Source of the DNA: Betaproteobacteria bacterium
Lineage (GTDB): Bacteria > Pseudomonadota > Gammaproteobacteria > Burkholderiales > Rhodocyclaceae
Assembly (NCBI GenBank): GCA_016703785.1
Contig: JADJBM010000009.1
Location: 1-64,000, forward strand
DNA: 64,000 nucleotides
Direction: 5' to 3'
Of this stretch, positions 45,772 to 55,459 are shown in pieces. Under the pieces are notes generated by a model, which was not told the origin of the DNA, searched no databases, and worked only from the letters and a program-made list of their open reading frames with translations. Made by a program: the position numbers and the translations under genes. Each line of letters opens with the position of its first letter. Position 1 is the first letter of the stretch.

Positions 45772-47341
45772 GGCGGTTTCGCAGCAAGGTATTGCGGGCA
45801 GCGGCAAGGGTATTCGGATAATCGCGGCTGGAATGCAAGCCACGGCTTTCCCTTCGCCTCTGGGCGCAGCGCACAATGAGGTCGGCGGTCAGCACGAGGT
45901 TGCGCAATTCGATCAGGTCGTTTGTGACGCGGAAATTGGCGTAATACTCGTCAATCTCCCGCTCCAGGAGGCGGATGCGATGGCGGGCTCGCTCCAGGCG
46001 CTTAATGGTACGCACAATACCGACATAATCCCACATGAAGCGGCGCAGTTCGTCCCAATTGTGCGAGAGCACGATTTCCTCGTCGGCATCCGTGACGCGG
46101 CTCTCGTCCCACTGCGGCAGGTCGGACAGGGGCTGCCGTTCCGACAGCATGATGTCCCTGGCAGCTGCGGCGGAGAAAACCAGGCATTCAAGCAGCGAAT
46201 TGCTGGCCAGCCGGTTGGCACCATGAAGGCCGGTGAAGGCGGTTTCGCCAACTGCATACAGGCCAGGCAGGGCCGTGCGGGCATTCAGGTCGGTGACGAT
46301 GCCGCCGCAGGCATAGTGCGCTGCCGGAACGACCGGTATGGGCTGGCGAGTAATGTCGATGCCCAGTTCCAAACAGCGAGCATGGATGTTCGGGAAATGC
46401 TCAATCAGAAAGTCGGCCGGCTTGTGCGTCATGTCAAGATAGACACAATCGAGGCCGCGTTTCTTCATCTCGAGGTCGATAGCGCGGGCCACGATGTCGC
46501 GAGGTGCCAACTCGCCACGGGGGTCGTGCTCGGGCATGAATCGTTCCCCGCCTGGCAGACGCAATATGCCGCCTTCACCACGCATGGCTTCGGTGATGAG
46601 AAATGTCTTGGCGTGGGGATGGTATAGGCAAGTCGGATGGAACTGGATGAATTCCATGTTGGCTACCTGGCACCCTGCGCGCCAAGCCATGGCTATGCCG
46701 TCCCCCGTCGCCGTATCGGGATTGGTGGTGTAGAGGTAGACCTTGCCTGCGCCGCCGGTTGCCAGCACTGTGTGCGGTGCAGAGAAGGTCTCCACATGGT
46801 CTGCCTGCTTGTCGAGAATATAGGCACCGTGGCAGCCGCTATCCGGCAGGCCGAACTTTGCCTCCGTGATGAGATCGATGGCGATGTGATGCTCGAACAC
46901 CGAAATATTTGGATGAGAATGCAACTTTTCCGTCAATGTATGCTGTACCGCCGAGCCGGTGGCATCGGCTACGTGTATGACGCGGCGATGGCTATGCCCC
47001 CCCTCTCGGGTAAGGTGATAGCCGGAGCCGGATGCATCGCGCGTAAACGGGACGCCTTGGTTGATCAGCCAGTCGATGGCGGCTTTGCCCTGTTCCACCA
47101 CGAAACGGGTTGTGCGGGGGTCACACAGGCCGGCGCCGGCCACCAGCGTGTCCTTGATATGCGCCTCGACCGAGTCGGCATCGTCGAGCGCCGCGGCGAT
47201 GCCTCCCTGGGCACGACTGCTGGCGCTGTCATCAAGCGACCGCTTGGTGACTAGGGCAACCTTTCTATGCTGAGCCAGCTGGAGCGCAAGGGACTGACCG
47301 GCCAGGCCGCTGCCGATGATCAGGACGTCGAAAGACTGCAC
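45764..47341 (-). CDS. nadB: L-aspartate oxidase
   Basis: This 525-residue FAD enzyme of the succinate dehydrogenase/fumarate reductase flavoprotein family begins with VLIIGSGLAGQSLAL. SSRAQGGIAAAL, EFIQFHPTCLY and GLYAVGETAFTGLHGANRLASNS follow. It oxidises aspartate to iminoaspartate in NAD synthesis. It is divergent from rpoE with a 198-base gap. Confidence 0.97.
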   Translation of the reverse strand: MQSFDVLIIGSGLAGQSLALQLAQHRKVALVTKRSLDDSASSRAQGGIAAALDDADSVEAHIKDTLVAGAGLCDPRTTRFVVEQGKAAIDWLINQGVPFTRDASGSGYHLTREGGHSHRRVIHVADATGSAVQHTLTEKLHSHPNISVFEHHIAIDLITEAKFGLPDSGCHGAYILDKQADHVETFSAPHTVLATGGAGKVYLYTTNPDTATGDGIAMAWRAGCQVANMEFIQFHPTCLYHPHAKTFLITEAMRGEGGILRLPGGERFMPEHDPRGELAPRDIVARAIDLEMKKRGLDCVYLDMTHKPADFLIEHFPNIHARCLELGIDITRQPIPVVPAAHYACGGIVTDLNARTALPGLYAVGETAFTGLHGANRLASNSLLECLVFSAAAARDIMLSERQPLSDLPQWDESRVTDADEEIVLSHNWDELRRFMWDYVGIVRTIKRLERARHRIRLLEREIDEYYANFRVTNDLIELRNLVLTADLIVRCAQRRRESRGLHSSRDYPNTLAAARNTLLRNRLK

Positions 47342-47539
47342 GAGGGGAATGATTTGGTTGGAGGCCCGAAACTATACCATTGCGAGACGGGGTGGGGAAA
47401 AGCCTCCCGGCGGATGAACTATTTCAATAGCTCGCGGTCTCCTGTGTGACAACGGTGTGTGCAGATTGTGTCGGCTATACTTGCGGCTCCGGCCTGGCCT
47501 TTCCGGGCCGGCGGAACTTCATAAAATAAAGCCGCTCGA

Positions 47540-48139
47540 ATGGGAGAACGTGAAGTAGACCAACAGTTGGTCGTCCGTGCGCAACACGGTGATCAACAAG
47601 CCTTTGGGCTGCTTGTGTCGAAATACCAGCGCAAGCTGGCACGGTTGCTGTCGCGGCTGATCCGTGATCCGGCCGAGGTCGAGGATGTGGCGCAGGAAAC
47701 TTTCATCAAGGCGTATCGCGCCTTGGGAAACTTTCGGGGAGAAAGCGCCTTCTACACTTGGCTCTATCGCATCGGAATCAATACCGCGAAGAATTATCTT
47801 GTTTCGCAGGGCCGCCGGGTTCCGACACGGACGGATTTCGACTCCGAAGAGGCGGAGAATTTCGAGGGAGGTGAGTTGCTGCGTGACAACAATACGCCGG
47901 AACGCCTGCTCCACTCCAAGCAGATCGGAGAGACGGTGAATTTGGCGATGGAAGCTTTGCCAGACGAACTGCGCACAGCCATCATGTTGCGCGAGATCGA
48001 GGGAATGAGCTACGAGGATATTGCGAAGATGATGGACTGCCCGATTGGCACGGTGCGATCTAGGATCTTCAGGGCCCGTGAGGCGGTTGCCGAGAAACTC
48101 AAGCCGTTGTTGGAGACGGCTCCGGACAAGAGGTGGTAG
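47540..48139 (+). CDS. rpoE: RNA polymerase sigma factor RpoE (extracytoplasmic stress)
   Basis: This 199-residue ECF sigma factor has region 2 in AFYTWLYRIGINTAKNYL and region 4 in SYEDIAKMMDCPIGTVRSRI. It aligns from its first residues with E. coli RpoE. No ribosome site is obvious before ATG 47540. It heads rpoE-rseA-rseB-rseC-degP, whose products sense and answer envelope protein misfolding. Confidence 0.97.
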   Translation: MGEREVDQQLVVRAQHGDQQAFGLLVSKYQRKLARLLSRLIRDPAEVEDVAQETFIKAYRALGNFRGESAFYTWLYRIGINTAKNYLVSQGRRVPTRTDFDSEEAENFEGGELLRDNNTPERLLHSKQIGETVNLAMEALPDELRTAIMLREIEGMSYEDIAKMMDCPIGTVRSRIFRAREAVAEKLKPLLETAPDKRW

Positions 48140-48141
48140 TG

Positions 48142-48654
48142 ATGAAGCCCGATATTTCAGCTTTATTGGATGATGAACTGGACCTGGACGAAGCCGGCCG
48201 TGTGATCGACGCTCTGCGTCGAGACAGTGAATTGCAGGATGCCTGGAACACCTACCACCTCATCGGTGACGCGTTGCGGCATTCTCCGGAATATTCGCCG
48301 AATATCGCCCGGCGTGTCATGGCACGATTGGAGAAGGAGCCGGTGCAGTTCGTTCCCGCCGCGCTGCGGCCGCGTTCCCCGCTGCGATTTGCACTCCCTC
48401 TTGCCGCCGCGGTCATGGGCATGGCCGTAGTAGGTTGGATGGCGTTGTCACTGAACGCCCCGCAGCCGGTTGAGCTTGCCGCCCAACCGCGCATGACGAA
48501 AGAGGTGGCGGTTCCCGTCATTGACCAATCGCCTTCCGGCGCGCTCAAGGAATACCTTGTCGCCCATCAGGCGCATTCTCCGAGCGGCGGCATACAGGGT
48601 GTGGCGTCTTACGTTCGCACAGTCTCGGAGATTCGCCAGGGCAGCAAGCGATGA
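48142..48654 (+). CDS. rseA: Anti-sigma-E factor RseA (MucA-like)
   Basis: This 170-residue protein starts 2 bases after rpoE. The N-terminal cytoplasmic sigma-binding domain (ISALLDDELDLDEA, NTYHLIGDALR) precedes a single membrane segment at about 85-108 and a periplasmic tail. It holds RpoE at the membrane until regulated proteolysis. Confidence 0.93.
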   Translation: MKPDISALLDDELDLDEAGRVIDALRRDSELQDAWNTYHLIGDALRHSPEYSPNIARRVMARLEKEPVQFVPAALRPRSPLRFALPLAAAVMGMAVVGWMALSLNAPQPVELAAQPRMTKEVAVPVIDQSPSGALKEYLVAHQAHSPSGGIQGVASYVRTVSEIRQGSKR

Positions 48655-49619
48655 AACACACGCTGATGCTGATTGCATTGAGCGGAGCGCTGATTGCGCC
48701 CGCCGATGCCGATCAGCATGGCGACGCTTTGGTCTGGCTGCAGAAAATGGCGGTGGCAGCGCAAAGGCTCAACTACACAGGAACATTCACATACCAGAGC
48801 GGAGGCACTTCAGAAACCTCCCGCATCACCCATCTGGTGGATGCCGGCGGAGAGCATGAAAAGCTCGAAGTACTCGATGGAAGTCCGCGCGAAGTGCTCC
48901 GCAACGATGACGAGGTCAGATGCTTCCTGCCAGAGGACAAGCTTGTTATCGTCGAAAAGCGTGGGCAACTCAAGGCTTTTCCTGCGCTGCTGCCAACGTC
49001 GGTCAACAGCCTGAGCGACTATTACCTTGTCCGGAAGGGGGATGTGTCGCGTGTTGCCGGCTTCGACAGTCAATTGATTCTGCTCGAACCGAAAGATGCG
49101 CTGCGATATGGTCATCATCTCTGGGCGGATGTCAATTCGGGACTGATCCTTAGGGCACGCATGGTCAACGAACGCGGCGAAATCATTGAACAGTTCGCGT
49201 TTACCCAGTTGCAGATCAACGGGCCCATCGACCGGGAAATGCTTCAATCCAAGTTTGGGAAAGAGGGCAAGAACTGGCGAATACACAATGCGCGGGCCTC
49301 GCAAAGCTTGAATGCCGGCAACGATTGGTTGTTCAAGAGCCAACTGCCCGGCTTCGTGAAGCGCACGGGAATGAAGCGTAAGGCCGTTCGCGAAAGCGGC
49401 ACGGAAACAACCCACTTCGTTTTTACCGATGGTCTGGCTTCTATTTCCGTATTTATCGAGCCCTTGGGAGACCAGAATCCGGAGAAGGCGACCTATTCAG
49501 TCGGTTCCATCAATGTGTACAAGCGCGCCGCCAGCAAGTATCTCCTGACGATACTGGGTGAGGTGCCTACAGCGACCCTGATCCAGTTGGGCGATGGCAT
49601 GGAGTCCAGAAAAAAATGA
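48651..49619 (+). CDS. rseB: Sigma-E regulatory protein RseB (MucB-like)
   Basis: This 322-residue periplasmic protein has a signal peptide (MKHTLMLIALSGALIAPADA). The MucB/RseB N-terminal lipoprotein-like domain follows (QRLNYTGTFTYQSGG), with a C-terminal domain ending in LIQLGDGME. It protects RseA from cleavage. It overlaps rseA by 4 bases and rseC by 4. Confidence 0.95.
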   Translation: MKHTLMLIALSGALIAPADADQHGDALVWLQKMAVAAQRLNYTGTFTYQSGGTSETSRITHLVDAGGEHEKLEVLDGSPREVLRNDDEVRCFLPEDKLVIVEKRGQLKAFPALLPTSVNSLSDYYLVRKGDVSRVAGFDSQLILLEPKDALRYGHHLWADVNSGLILRARMVNERGEIIEQFAFTQLQINGPIDREMLQSKFGKEGKNWRIHNARASQSLNAGNDWLFKSQLPGFVKRTGMKRKAVRESGTETTHFVFTDGLASISVFIEPLGDQNPEKATYSVGSINVYKRAASKYLLTILGEVPTATLIQLGDGMESRKK

Positions 49620-50083
49620 TGGACCAGGAAGCCTTCGTCGCTCGCGTCGAAGGAGACCATGCTTACGTCGAAGTGGGCGCCGCCGCCGGTTGCGGTCGTT
49701 GTCACGAGACGGGTGGTTGCCAAAGCGGCGTACTTGGTCAGGTGTTTCGTACCAAGCCGCAGCGTTACTGCATCGCCAATCCGATTGGAGCTGCCCCCGG
49801 TGATCAAGTCATCGTGCGTGTTGCGAGCGGTTCAACGCTTCGCGCAGCGATGCTGATTTATGCGCTGCCCGTGCTGTGTCTGCTCCTTGGCGCCGTTGCC
49901 GGAAGCGCACTCGGTGGTGTCGCCGACAACGATGCGGCGACTGCATTGGGGGCGTTGCTTGGGTTGGCTGCAGGCATCTTGTCGGGGATCGTCGTGCGGC
50001 AAAGCGCGATCGGCAGGGTGGAGGATCCCGTTCTTATTCGCCACAATTCAACTTATCGCATCTCGAAGGAAACCTGTCGATGA
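49616..50083 (+). CDS. rseC: RseC/MucC-family protein
   Basis: This 155-residue inner-membrane protein has a Cys-rich N-terminal stretch (CGRCHETGGC, about 23-32), a possible metal or cluster site, and two membrane segments at about 77-97 and 105-125. RseC is a positive modulator of the sigma-E system and also acts in SoxR reduction. It overlaps degP by 4 bases. Confidence 0.92.
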   Translation: MMDQEAFVARVEGDHAYVEVGAAAGCGRCHETGGCQSGVLGQVFRTKPQRYCIANPIGAAPGDQVIVRVASGSTLRAAMLIYALPVLCLLLGAVAGSALGGVADNDAATALGALLGLAAGILSGIVVRQSAIGRVEDPVLIRHNSTYRISKETCR

Positions 50084-51501
50084 GCATTAGATTATTTTTC
50101 GCGATCCTTTTTTCGTTGTTTACCCTGAACGCCACGGCACAAGGACGGGAATTGCCCGACTTTACGGAATTGGCCGAAAAGCACGGGCCGGCGGTAGTCA
50201 ATGTCAGCACGACCCAGACCATACGAGGCAACCGCGCCTTCCCGCAATTTCCGGATCTCGACGAAGACGATCCGATGTTCGAGTTCTTCAAGCGGTTCAT
50301 CCCGCGCCAGCCCGGGATGCCGAGGGAGTTCCAGAACAAATCCCTGGGTTCCGGCTTCATCATCAGCCCGGACGGGTATGTCCTGACCAATGCGCATGTC
50401 GTCGATTCGGCCGATGAAATTCTGGTGAAGCTCACGGACAAGCGCGAGTTCAAGGCCAAGGTGATCGGCGCCGACAAGCGCACCGACGTGGCGCTGATCA
50501 AGATCGAGGCCAGCGGACTGCCGTCGGTCAAACTGGGCGATCCCGCCAAGCTTCGTGTCGGTGAATGGGTGGTGGCTATTGGCTCGCCCTTCGGTTTCGA
50601 GAGCTCAGTGACGGCAGGCATCGTCAGCGCAAAGGGACGTTCGCTGCCGCAGGAAAACTTTGTCCCCTTCATACAGACCGATGTGGCGATCAACCCGGGT
50701 AATTCTGGGGGGCCGCTCTTCAACATGAAGGGCGAGGTGGTGGGCATCAATTCGCAGATTTACAGCCGCACCGGCGGCTACATGGGCTTGGCTTTCGCCA
50801 TACCGATCGATGTGGCGATGGAAGTGCAGGGCCAACTGCGTGCCAGCGGCCGCGTCAGCCGGGGCCGCATCGGCGTGGTGATTCAGGAAGTGACCAAGGA
50901 ACTGGCCGAATCCTTCGGCTTGTCAAAACCGGCTGGCGCCCTGGTGAACGCCGTCGAGAAGGGCGGTCCGGCAGACAAGGCCGGTATCGAAGACGGCGAC
51001 ATCATTCTCAAGTTCGATGGCAAGGCGGTCAATGCCTCCGCCGACCTTCCCCGGATTGTCGGCGCCACCCGTCCCGGCAGCAAGGTAGTCATGCAGGTCT
51101 GGCGCAAGGGCGGAGCGAAGGATCTTACGGTAACAGTTGGGGAAATCCCCGAGGAAAAGATGGCCCAGCGCGGCGCCAAGCGGGCCAAGCCGGCGGAAGC
51201 GGTTGCCAATCGGCTGGGTTTGGTTTTAAGCGAGTTGTCGCCCGAGCAAAAGCGCGAGCTGAAGATAGTCGGCGGCCTGCTGGTGGAAGATGTTCGAGGC
51301 AATAACGGCCGAACCGATTTGCGCCCCGGCGACATCATATTGGCCGCGGTCGTCAAGGGATCGAATGCAGAGGCGAAAACGGTAGACCAGTTCAACAAGT
51401 TACTGTCCCAATTCGACAAATCGGCAACCATTACCCTTCTCGTCAAACGAGGAGAGCAACAGACCTATATCACCATCAAGGGAAGCGGTGACGTCAAGTA
51501 G
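50080..51501 (+). CDS. degP: Periplasmic serine protease Do (DegP/MucD)
   Basis: The ATG at 50080 gives 473 residues. A signal peptide (about residues 1-21) precedes a trypsin-like domain with His in TNAHVVDS, Asp in RTDVALIKI and Ser in NPGNSGGPL, and two PDZ domains (from about 275 and 380). It degrades misfolded envelope proteins under sigma-E control. It is the effector gene of the rpoE operon, and its 3' end overlaps the glutaredoxin-like gene by 14 bases. Confidence 0.97.
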   Translation: MSIRLFFAILFSLFTLNATAQGRELPDFTELAEKHGPAVVNVSTTQTIRGNRAFPQFPDLDEDDPMFEFFKRFIPRQPGMPREFQNKSLGSGFIISPDGYVLTNAHVVDSADEILVKLTDKREFKAKVIGADKRTDVALIKIEASGLPSVKLGDPAKLRVGEWVVAIGSPFGFESSVTAGIVSAKGRSLPQENFVPFIQTDVAINPGNSGGPLFNMKGEVVGINSQIYSRTGGYMGLAFAIPIDVAMEVQGQLRASGRVSRGRIGVVIQEVTKELAESFGLSKPAGALVNAVEKGGPADKAGIEDGDIILKFDGKAVNASADLPRIVGATRPGSKVVMQVWRKGGAKDLTVTVGEIPEEKMAQRGAKRAKPAEAVANRLGLVLSELSPEQKRELKIVGGLLVEDVRGNNGRTDLRPGDIILAAVVKGSNAEAKTVDQFNKLLSQFDKSATITLLVKRGEQQTYITIKGSGDVK

Positions 51502-51748
51502 GGAACGGGCGCGGCTGACTGTCTATAGCCGCGCTTGGTGCCACCTTTGCGATGATCTGCTGGCCGCGCTGCGGCCGATCTGCGATGAGTTCGGCGCCGT
51601 TATCGAGGTGGTCGATATCGATTCCCATCCGGAATTCGAGGAGGCGTATGGCGAAAGGGTGCCAGTGGTGGTGGGCGTTGAAACCGAGCTTTGCCATTAC
51701 TTCCTCGATGCCACCGCAGTTCGTGCTTATTTACTGAATTTCCGGTAA
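51488..51748 (+). CDS. Glutaredoxin-family thioredoxin-fold protein
   Basis: This 86-residue protein starts at GTG 51488 inside the end of degP. Its redox motif is CHLC (Cys18, Cys21) after LTVYSRAWC, and a cis-proline follows in RVPVVV. It is a DUF836-type small glutaredoxin-like protein. Its partner is unknown; position in the envelope-stress operon is common in betaproteobacteria. Confidence 0.9.
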   Translation: MTSSRERARLTVYSRAWCHLCDDLLAALRPICDEFGAVIEVVDIDSHPEFEEAYGERVPVVVGVETELCHYFLDATAVRAYLLNFR

Positions 51749-51773
51749 AATTCCGCGCTTTCGTATGCCTCCG

Positions 51774-51798
51774 AAAGGGTGCCTTGCCGCACCCTTTT
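51774..51798 (+). terminator. Hairpin just before lepA (terminator or translational control)
   Basis: Perfect 9-bp stem AAAGGGTGC/GCACCCTTT (51774-51782 with 51789-51797), 6-base loop, ending in four T. It ends only 5-8 bases before the lepA ATGs, occupying the place of the ribosome site. Confidence 0.6.
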
Positions 51799-51805
51799 GT
51801 CTATG

Positions 51806-53599
51806 ATGGAGCTAATCCGCAACTTTTCGATCATCGCCCATATCGACCATGGCAAGTCGACACTGGCCGACCGCATCATCCAGCTTTGCGGGGGCCTGTC
51901 CGAACGCGAGATGGAAGAGCAGGTACTCGATTCGATGGACATCGAGCGCGAGCGGGGCATCACCATCAAGGCACAGACTGTTGCGCTGCAATACAAGGCA
52001 CGTGACGGGCGCATTTACAGCCTGAACCTGATCGACACCCCGGGGCATGTCGATTTCTCATACGAAGTATCGCGTTCTCTGTCTGCATGTGAGGGCGCTC
52101 TGCTGGTGGTCGACGCCTCCCAGGGGGTCGAGGCGCAGACCGTCGCCAACTGCTATACGGCCTTAGAGCAGGGCGTCGAGGTCGTACCGGTCCTCAACAA
52201 GATCGACTTGCCGGCCGCGGATCCGGAGCGGGCACGGGAAGAAATCGAAGATGTCATCGGAATCGATGCAACCGATGCAGTGCTGGCCAGCGCCAAGACC
52301 GGGCTGGGGGTGGAAGACATCATCGAGTCGATCATCGTTCGGATCCCGGCGCCCAAGGGGGATCCCGCGGCGCCTCTGAAGGCGCTCATCATCGATTCAT
52401 GGTTCGACAACTACGTCGGCGTGGTCATGTTGGTGCGCGTCGTCGATGGCACCCTGCGCCCGAAAGACAAAATACTGTTGATGTCGACTGACACGCAGCA
52501 CCTGTGCGAGCAGGTCGGCGTGTTCACGCCGAAATCCCAGACGCGTAGCGCACTGGCGGCCGGCGAGGTCGGCTTCATCATCGCCGGCATCAAGGAGCTC
52601 AAGGCCGCCAAGGTCGGCGATACGGTGACGCTGGCCGAGCGCCGCGCCGCCGAAGCACTGCCCGGCTTCAAGGAAATCAAGCCGCAGGTCTTCGCCGGCC
52701 TCTATCCCGTGGAGGCCAACCAGTACGATGCTCTGCGCGAAGCGCTGGAAAAACTCAAGCTGAACGACGCGTCCCTTCGGTACGAGCCGGAAGTCTCGCA
52801 GGCTCTGGGCTTTGGCTTCCGTTGCGGTTTCCTGGGGCTCTTGCACATGGAAATCGTGCAGGAGCGCCTCGAACGCGAATATGACATGGACCTCATCACC
52901 ACCGCGCCGACGGTGGTCTACGAGGTGCTGATGCGCGACGGATCGGTGTTGTCCGTGGAGAATCCCTCCAAACTACCGGATCCGTCGAAGATCGAGGAAA
53001 TCCGCGAGCCGATCATCACGACCAAGATATTCGTCCCCCAGGACTATCTTGGTGCGGTCATCATGCTTTGCGAGCAGAAACGCGGCGTCCAGGTGAACAT
53101 GCAGTACCACGGTCGCCAGGTCATGCTCACCTACGACATGCCCATGGCCGAGGTCGTGATGGATTTCTTCGACAAGCTGAAATCCGTCTCGCGCGGATAC
53201 GCCTCGCTCGATTACGAGTTCAAGGAATATCGGTCGGCGGATGTCGTGAAGCTCGACATTCTGATCAACGGTGACCGGGTCGACGCCCTGTCCGTCATCG
53301 CGCATCGCGCCAACGCTCAGTATCGCGGACGCGAGCTGGCCTCGAAGATGCGGGAATTGATTCCCCGCCAGATGTACGATGTGGCGATTCAGGCGGCCAT
53401 CGGCTCAACCATCATCTCCCGCGAGAACATCAAGGCCCTGCGCAAGAACGTTCTGGCGAAATGCTATGGCGGAGACATTTCCCGCAAGCGCAAGCTACTG
53501 GAAAAACAGAAGGCCGGCAAGAAGCGCATGAAGCAGGTCGGCAGCGTCGAGATCCCGCAGGAGGCCTTCCTGGCCGTGCTGCGGGTCGATTCGAAATAG
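51806..53599 (+). CDS. lepA: Elongation factor 4 (LepA)
   Basis: From ATG 51806 the product is 597 residues; another ATG lies at 51803. The GTPase motifs are AHIDHGKSTL (G1), DTPGHVDF (G3) and NKIDLP (G4). The LepA C-terminal domain contains KLDILINGDRVDALS. It back-translocates or remodels ribosomes. No ribosome site is evident because a hairpin sits immediately upstream. Confidence 0.98.
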   Translation: MELIRNFSIIAHIDHGKSTLADRIIQLCGGLSEREMEEQVLDSMDIERERGITIKAQTVALQYKARDGRIYSLNLIDTPGHVDFSYEVSRSLSACEGALLVVDASQGVEAQTVANCYTALEQGVEVVPVLNKIDLPAADPERAREEIEDVIGIDATDAVLASAKTGLGVEDIIESIIVRIPAPKGDPAAPLKALIIDSWFDNYVGVVMLVRVVDGTLRPKDKILLMSTDTQHLCEQVGVFTPKSQTRSALAAGEVGFIIAGIKELKAAKVGDTVTLAERRAAEALPGFKEIKPQVFAGLYPVEANQYDALREALEKLKLNDASLRYEPEVSQALGFGFRCGFLGLLHMEIVQERLEREYDMDLITTAPTVVYEVLMRDGSVLSVENPSKLPDPSKIEEIREPIITTKIFVPQDYLGAVIMLCEQKRGVQVNMQYHGRQVMLTYDMPMAEVVMDFFDKLKSVSRGYASLDYEFKEYRSADVVKLDILINGDRVDALSVIAHRANAQYRGRELASKMRELIPRQMYDVAIQAAIGSTIISRENIKALRKNVLAKCYGGDISRKRKLLEKQKAGKKRMKQVGSVEIPQEAFLAVLRVDSK

Positions 53600-53609
53600 G
53601 ATACCCAAC

Positions 53610-54398
53610 TTGAATTTTGCCCTGATTCTCTTACTGCTCACGGTTGCCACGGGAGCCATCTGGCTGTTCGATGTGGTGGTGATGAAGAAGCGACGCAGCC
53701 CGGAGGCGAAAGAGCCATGGTGGGTGGAATACGGTGCCAGCTTCTTTCCCGTCATACTGGTGGTATTCCTGCTGAGATCATTCCTGGTGGAGCCGTTCAA
53801 GATTCCATCAGGGTCGATGATTCCGACCCTGCTGGTGGGCGACTTCATCCTGGTGAACAAATACACCTATGGCATCCGGCTGCCTGTCATCAACAAGAAG
53901 GTGCTGGACTTGAATACGCCGGATCGCGGCGATGTCATGGTTTTCCGCTGGCCAGAAGATCCGTCGCTGGATTACATCAAACGAGTGGTCGGCTTGCCCG
54001 GCGACAAGGTGGCTTGGCAGAACAAGCGCCTGTACATCAACGGGGCTGAGATTCCTGTGGCCAAACAGGCGGATTACCTGCATCCAGACCGCCTGTATTA
54101 CTCCTCCCGGTATCAGGTCAAACTCGGCAAGATCGAGCACAGCATCATCCTGGACAAGGACGCACCCGCCTTTGTCACTCAGGTCATGCAGTTTCCAGGC
54201 CGCGACAAATGCATCTACAATAGTTCCGGCGTGATATGCGAAGTGCCCGCAGGCCATTACTTCGTCATGGGGGACAATCGCGACGCCAGCAGCGACAGCC
54301 GGGTTTGGGGCTTCGTGCCCGATCAGAACATTGTCGGCAAGGCGTTCCTGATCTGGTTCAATTTCAGCGATTTGAAACGCATCGGCAGTTTCCACTGA
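53610..54398 (+). CDS. lepB: Signal peptidase I
   Basis: The start is TTG 53610, preceded by AGGA at about 8 bases, giving 262 residues. Two membrane segments (about 3-22 and 45-63) are followed by the catalytic Ser in IPSGSMIPTL (about residue 70) and the general-base Lys in DYIKRVVGLPGD (about 127), with GDNRDASSDSR near the end. It cleaves signal peptides of exported proteins. It is co-transcribed with lepA. Confidence 0.97.
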   Translation: MNFALILLLLTVATGAIWLFDVVVMKKRRSPEAKEPWWVEYGASFFPVILVVFLLRSFLVEPFKIPSGSMIPTLLVGDFILVNKYTYGIRLPVINKKVLDLNTPDRGDVMVFRWPEDPSLDYIKRVVGLPGDKVAWQNKRLYINGAEIPVAKQADYLHPDRLYYSSRYQVKLGKIEHSIILDKDAPAFVTQVMQFPGRDKCIYNSSGVICEVPAGHYFVMGDNRDASSDSRVWGFVPDQNIVGKAFLIWFNFSDLKRIGSFH

Positions 54399-54409
54399 AG
54401 GAGCGCGTA

Positions 54410-54775
54410 ATGAGAAAACAACAAGGTTTGAGCCTGATCGGAATGATCCTGGTCAGCGCGATCCTCATCGGCATTGCGATCGTCGGCATGAAAGTGGCTC
54501 CTTCCGCCATCGAGTACTATACGATTCTCAAGCACATCAAGGCTGCGGCGGCCAGTGGGGCGACTTCGGTCGCGGAGATCCAGAAGGCCTATGACCGCCA
54601 TGCCGAGGTTGATGAAACACCCAGCATCACCGGCGCCGATCTGGACATCACGAAGGAAGGCAATCAGATCATCATTTTTGTCGACTACGCCAAGAAAATC
54701 CACATCGCCGGCAACGTCAGCATCTGCATCGATTATTCAGGCAGCAGTTCCGGCGTCAAACGTCCTATCGAGTGA
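54410..54775 (+). CDS. DUF4845 membrane protein
   Basis: This 121-residue protein starts at ATG 54410 (AAGGAG upstream). It has a pilin-like N-terminus (MRKQQGLSLIGMILVSAIL) with a single membrane helix and then a small periplasmic domain. DUF4845 proteins regularly lie between lepB and rnc in betaproteobacteria; their function is not known. Confidence 0.88.
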   Translation: MRKQQGLSLIGMILVSAILIGIAIVGMKVAPSAIEYYTILKHIKAAAASGATSVAEIQKAYDRHAEVDETPSITGADLDITKEGNQIIIFVDYAKKIHIAGNVSICIDYSGSSSGVKRPIE

Positions 54776-54784
54776 GCGCTTTTT

Positions 54785-55459
54785 GTGAGTGACGTGCCGG
54801 GGTTCGAACGCACGATCGGCTACGTTTTCAATAGCCGGGACCTCCTGAAGCAGGCGCTGACCCATCGCAGCCATGGAGCTGCCCATAACGAGCGCCTCGA
54901 ATTCCTCGGCGACAGCATCCTCAACTGCGTCATCGCCCAAGCCTTGTACGAGCGCTTTCTGGATGTCCGGGAAGGGGATTTGTCGCGGTTCCGCGCCAAT
55001 CTGGTCCGCCAGGAAACCTTGGCCGAAATTGCGCAGGGTCTCGGTCTCGGCGAGCAACTGCGACTGGGCGAAGGCGAACTGAAAAGCGGGGGCTTTCGCA
55101 GGCCCTCCATCCTGGCCGATGGACTGGAGGCCCTGTTCGGCGCGGTATTCATCGATGGCGGCTTCGACCGGGCCCGCGAAACGGTGCTGCGCTTTTTCGA
55201 GCCCTATCTGTCCAACCTCGATCCAAGGCATTCCGGCAAGGATGCCAAGACTTCACTGCAGGAATTCCTGCAAGGCCGCCGCTTGGCGCTGCCGCAGTAC
55301 CAACTGCTCAACACCCGTGGCGAAGCCCACGCCCAGGAGTTCGAAGTCGAGTGCCAAATCCCCGAACTCGGCATCACGGCGACCGGCCGCGGTCCGAGCC
55401 GGCGTGCAGCGGAACAGGAAGCCGCCAGGCGCGCTTTCGAGCAGACGGGCGCGAAATGA
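54785..55459 (+). CDS. rnc: Ribonuclease III
   Basis: This 224-residue protein starts at GTG 54785. The endonuclease signature is RLEFLGDSILN (about 38-48), with the second acidic site in DGLEALFGAVFIDGG, and a C-terminal dsRNA-binding domain from DAKTSLQEFLQ. It processes rRNA precursors and structured mRNAs. Confidence 0.97.
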   Translation: MSDVPGFERTIGYVFNSRDLLKQALTHRSHGAAHNERLEFLGDSILNCVIAQALYERFLDVREGDLSRFRANLVRQETLAEIAQGLGLGEQLRLGEGELKSGGFRRPSILADGLEALFGAVFIDGGFDRARETVLRFFEPYLSNLDPRHSGKDAKTSLQEFLQGRRLALPQYQLLNTRGEAHAQEFEVECQIPELGITATGRGPSRRAAEQEAARRAFEQTGAK

